Shown here: positions 22,755 to 25,358 of the stretch, piece after piece
Layout: each line of letters opens with the position of its first letter
How positions within the stretch are numbered: the first letter of the stretch is position 1
Assembly (NCBI GenBank): GCA_964577275.1
Contig: CAZNYR010000058.1
Location: 1-25,358, forward strand
Direction: 5' to 3'
Origin: UBA2561 sp964577275
GTDB lineage: Bacteria; Bacteroidota; Bacteroidia; Cytophagales; Thermoflexibacteraceae
Length of the DNA stretch: 25,358 nucleotides
Position numbers and translations under genes: made by a program
The notes under the pieces: model-generated
What the model was told of the DNA's origin: nothing
What the model saw: only the letters and a program-made list of their open reading frames with translations
The model's database searches: none

Positions 22755-23177
22755 ATGAAAACGATTTGGATTATTAATGGACCCAACCTTAATTTGTTAG
22801 GAAAACGAGAACCCGAAATCTACGGAGCGCAAAGTTTTGAAGCATATTTTCAAACCTTACAAAAACAATTCCCTGACACCCAATTGTCTTATTTTCAGTC
22901 AAATAGCGAGGGCGGTCTGATTGATAAAATCCATGAAATTGGCTTTTCTGCTGACGGAATTATTTTGAATGCAGGCGGTTATACGCATACTTCGGTAGCA
23001 CTGACCGATGCGATTGCGGGCATCATCACTCCGACAGTCGAGGTGCATATTTCTAATGTATATGCTCGTGAATCATTCCGACATCACAGTTATTTGAGCA
23101 AAAACTGCATCGGCATAATTTGTGGATTCGGGCTGGACGGCTATCGCATGGCGATTTCACATTTGTTGCATCGCTAA
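22755..23177 (+). CDS. aroQ: Type II 3-dehydroquinate dehydratase
   Basis: 140 residues, third step of the shikimate pathway (3-dehydroquinate to 3-dehydroshikimate), a dodecameric cytoplasmic enzyme. Visible are IINGPNLNLLGKREPEIYG with R18 and catalytic Y23, QSNSEGGLIDKIHE, N72 in NAGGYTHTSVAL (commonly NPGAYTHTS), catalytic H98 in VEVHISN, and ESFRHHS with R109. The ATG at 22755 is chosen because it lies just before the conserved first strand; the frame is open upstream to an ATG at 22665, but that stretch overlaps tsf and its terminator. A CPBP-protease gene follows 37 bp later. Confidence 0.96.
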   Translation: MKTIWIINGPNLNLLGKREPEIYGAQSFEAYFQTLQKQFPDTQLSYFQSNSEGGLIDKIHEIGFSADGIILNAGGYTHTSVALTDAIAGIITPTVEVHISNVYARESFRHHSYLSKNCIGIICGFGLDGYRMAISHLLHR

Positions 23178-23214
23178 AAAAATTGCCTAAATTTAATGGA
23201 AATTCAAACAAAAT

Positions 23215-24187
23215 ATGACCAAATTAATTCCGCATAACCAACAGCAATATGCTAAAATACAGATAGTTAGCTCACTTTTTGGCGTGAGTGCCGCAAGTCT
23301 AATGGGCTTATTTTTATTCCAGTTTTTGGGGCTGGCAGTGGCGGTTTTACTNNNNNNNNNNACTTACAGGCTTTGACTTGGGACAATTATTTGAAATTGT
23401 CGAAGGAAAATATGATTTATATCCCAATTCTCGGATGATTCTCCTTGTTATTCAGGGGGTTACGGCATTCGGAATGTTTTTGGTCTTGCCGTTTTGTTTT
23501 ACAAAATATATTGATAAAACGTTTCCCAAAATCCATGAAATTAAGCTGATTGATAAAATGTCATTTTCGCTTATTTTACTTGCTATCCTACTGGTAATCA
23601 GTACTTTACCTTTGGTTTCTTTGTTTGTTTCTTGGAATGAAAATCTAATTTTGCCCGAATTTTTAGCCGATTTTGAGCAATGGGCAATCCAAAAAGAACG
23701 GCAACTCAAAGAATTAACGCTCTTTCTGACTGATTTTCAGTCAGATACCGAATTTATTTTGGCATTAATTATTGTGGCGATGATTCCTGCTTTGGGCGAA
23801 GAATTTTTATTTCGGGGGATTATTCAACAAAAATTAAAGCTGCTTTTCGGAAATATACACATCGCCATTTGGCTGACGGGATTTTTGTTTAGTGCCTTGC
23901 ATTTGCAGCTTTATGGACTGATTCCCAGAATGTTACTCGGAGTTTTATTTGGGTATATTTTTTATTGGTCGAATAGTCTTTGGTTGCCAATTTTGGCGCA
24001 CTTCGTCAATAATGCGTATATGCTGACGGCTTTGTATTTTTTTCGGGACGAATTGCCTGATTTGACCGCCGAAAAAACATCCGCTCCCGTATGGCATTTG
24101 GTTCTGATTTCCGTATTTTTGAGTGTGGGATTTTTGCTCATATTTCGTAAACTTACATCCTCTCAAAATTCAGAATCTGATGCGTAA
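23215..24187 (+). CDS. CPBP-family intramembrane metalloprotease (interrupted by a gap)
   Basis: Starts at the ATG at 23215 and is broken by ten Ns at 23352-23361. As written, the frame shifts at the gap. Joining the flanks through the shared ACT removes 13 nt and gives one frame of 319 residues reading AVAVLL-TGFDLGQL. Several hydrophobic segments are present, and the CAAX protease/bacteriocin-processing (Abi) motifs are complete: GEEFLFRG (codons from 23795), FSALHLQLYG and ILAHFVNN. Members are Glu/His-dependent membrane proteases; substrates are usually unknown. The gene follows aroQ closely, and its stop overlaps the start of the next gene by 8 nt, indicating translational coupling with that secreted protein. 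Confidence 0.9.
23352..23361. other. 10-N assembly gap inside the CPBP gene
   Basis: Ten Ns between flanks ending TTTTACT and beginning ACTTACAGG. A 3-base ACT overlap restores the open frame. Confidence 0.95.
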
Positions 24188-25358
24188 ATTTTATTTTAAC
24201 TTATTGATTCTTAGTTTTTTAGCTCAAATAAGTTGGGCGCAAAATCAGACTCAGAAATACGAGTTTGATTTTTTGAAAATTGAACTCCCGACCGTACCAC
24301 AAAGCCAACTAAAACCAAATTTCTTTTTAGCTGATTCGGCCACCGTTACTGATAAAAAAGTTTGGCAAATTTATACAAAAATTAAATCAGAAAAACCTCA
24401 TTATCAAGAACTTGAAACATATTATTTGGAATGGTATCGCCTCCGAAAAAAGGACGAAAATCCCGAAAAATTGGCTTGGATTGCCCGTGAATTGAGCAAA
24501 TTTTATCGGAAAGATGAACACTACGAAAAAGCCTTTGATTATGCGGAAGAATTTATACAACTCCTTGATACTGATGGGTTTTCGATTTTTCGATTTTGGT
24601 TAGATTATGGAAATTATTTTTATCATACGCACAGCAATCTGAAAGATGAACATCAAAGAACGCACGATTTTTGGTTGCTGAAAAGTTATCGTAAAGCCTT
24701 GGAAACCAGCAAAGTATCCGATGTGCAGCCGCATCTTCTGCATGAAATGGCGAGTATGCTCAGGAATTACATTCGTTATTCACAAAAGCCTGTTAATCAG
24801 AAAGTTCTGACTTTTTTGCTGGAAATTTTGGAATACCAAAAAAAGCCAGAGGAAATCGTGCGAGCCTATCTTTTGTGTGCCAGCAAGTCCCAGAATGACG
24901 ATACAGCGCAACAATACATGGCGCAGGCGTTGGATTATGCCCTGAAAATCAACGCCAAAAAGGTTCGAAAATCGGTATTATTGGCTTGTGCGGTTCAATA
25001 TCAAAACCAATTTCGAGATTATGCCAAAGGTTTAGAAATTAAGTTAAAAGGCTATGATTCAGGTATTTATGATTCTGAATATTTTAAAAATAATCCAGCT
25101 CAAATTTTAAATTATCTCAAAGACCCGATTGAAACGGTCATCATGCAAGATGCACCAGACCATCAAATACAAAAATGTATTGATGTTTTGGATAATTTTT
25201 TGGAAAATCATACGAAAAATTTTGAAAAAATATGGGCTTATCGTCTGAAAAGCAGACTTTTACAGCATCAAAAAAAATACAAAGCATCGGCTTTGGAGCG
25301 CATCAAATTAATTCCGCTTTTAGTTGAAAATCCAATAAATGAGGTGATAGATTTGGCG
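24180..25358 (+). CDS. Secreted helical-repeat protein, 3' end beyond the window
   Basis: Open from the ATG at 24180 to the window end (393 codons, no stop). The ATG overlaps the CPBP stop codon by 8 nt. The N terminus is a clean signal peptide (MRKFYFNLLILSFLAQISWA, then Q), so the protein is exported. The rest is mostly helical with many aromatic and charged residues, and shows paired-helix patterns that resemble TPR-like repeats (for example KLAWIARELSKFYRKDEHYE then KAFDYAEEFIQLL, and later QQYMAQALDYALKIN). No family was recognised with confidence. In this phylum such N-terminal regions occur in secreted TPR proteins and in membrane sensor kinases; the missing C terminus would decide. 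Translation is probably coupled to the CPBP protease. Confidence 0.75.
   Translation, partial: MRKFYFNLLILSFLAQISWAQNQTQKYEFDFLKIELPTVPQSQLKPNFFLADSATVTDKKVWQIYTKIKSEKPHYQELETYYLEWYRLRKKDENPEKLAWIARELSKFYRKDEHYEKAFDYAEEFIQLLDTDGFSIFRFWLDYGNYFYHTHSNLKDEHQRTHDFWLLKSYRKALETSKVSDVQPHLLHEMASMLRNYIRYSQKPVNQKVLTFLLEILEYQKKPEEIVRAYLLCASKSQNDDTAQQYMAQALDYALKINAKKVRKSVLLACAVQYQNQFRDYAKGLEIKLKGYDSGIYDSEYFKNNPAQILNYLKDPIETVIMQDAPDHQIQKCIDVLDNFLENHTKNFEKIWAYRLKSRLLQHQKKYKASALERIKLIPLLVENPINEVIDLA

Overview
The window looks like chromosomal DNA of a Bacteroidota bacterium, probably Cytophagales-like, although the order cannot be fixed by eye. The evidence is AT-rich DNA, a textbook Bacteroidota promoter ahead of atpD (TTTTG, 19 bp, TATTTTTG), atpD-atpC standing apart from the other ATP synthase genes with a short epsilon subunit, a RicT/PSP1 protein, a large pair of TonB-dependent receptors, and a gene for a PolB-exonuclease-like protein typical of this phylum. 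No tRNA, rRNA, CRISPR array, transposase or phage gene was recognised.

Layout. 1-4110 (+): 3' part of prs, a PolB-type 3'-5' exonuclease-like gene, ricT/PSP1 and a LysE-type exporter. 4111-4765: no confident gene, but an inverted repeat, a possible 39-codon ORF and three 21-bp tandem repeats. 4766-5542 (-): a LytTR DNA-binding regulator whose receiver domain lacks the phospho-acceptor Asp. 5895-7613 (+): a DUF4178-like cytoplasmic protein followed by a Ser/Gly/Tyr-rich lipoprotein. 7703-10823 (+): rsmB-like rRNA methyltransferase and an ABC exporter. 10878-15137 (-): two TonB-dependent receptors in tandem with a nearly identical 122-bp 5' module, followed by an orphan third copy of the start region and hairpin-bearing tandem repeats. 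15515-16468 (+): ADP-ribosylglycohydrolase-like. 16547-18149 (-): short hpf and xerC/D. 18428-20242 (+): atpD and atpC. 20446-25358 (+): a TIGR01777-type epimerase, a small Lys-rich protein, tsf, aroQ, a CPBP-family membrane protease and a secreted protein running off the window.

Most genes are housekeeping or general envelope functions: PRPP and shikimate synthesis, rRNA modification, ribosome hibernation, translation elongation, ATP synthesis and chromosome dimer resolution. The most unusual material is non-coding or lies in domain details: the recombined TonB-receptor leaders with the adjacent repeats, the phosphorylation-independent LytTR regulator with a 21-bp repeat array at its 3' side and a hairpin in its leader, the DUF4178/lipoprotein pair, a hairpin between atpD and atpC, and an exonuclease with an apparent D-to-N change in its third catalytic motif.

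Two 10-N assembly gaps (557-566 and 23352-23361) sit inside genes. In both, the flanks overlap by 2-3 bases and joining them restores an intact reading frame, so the Ns are probably placeholders and not missing DNA.
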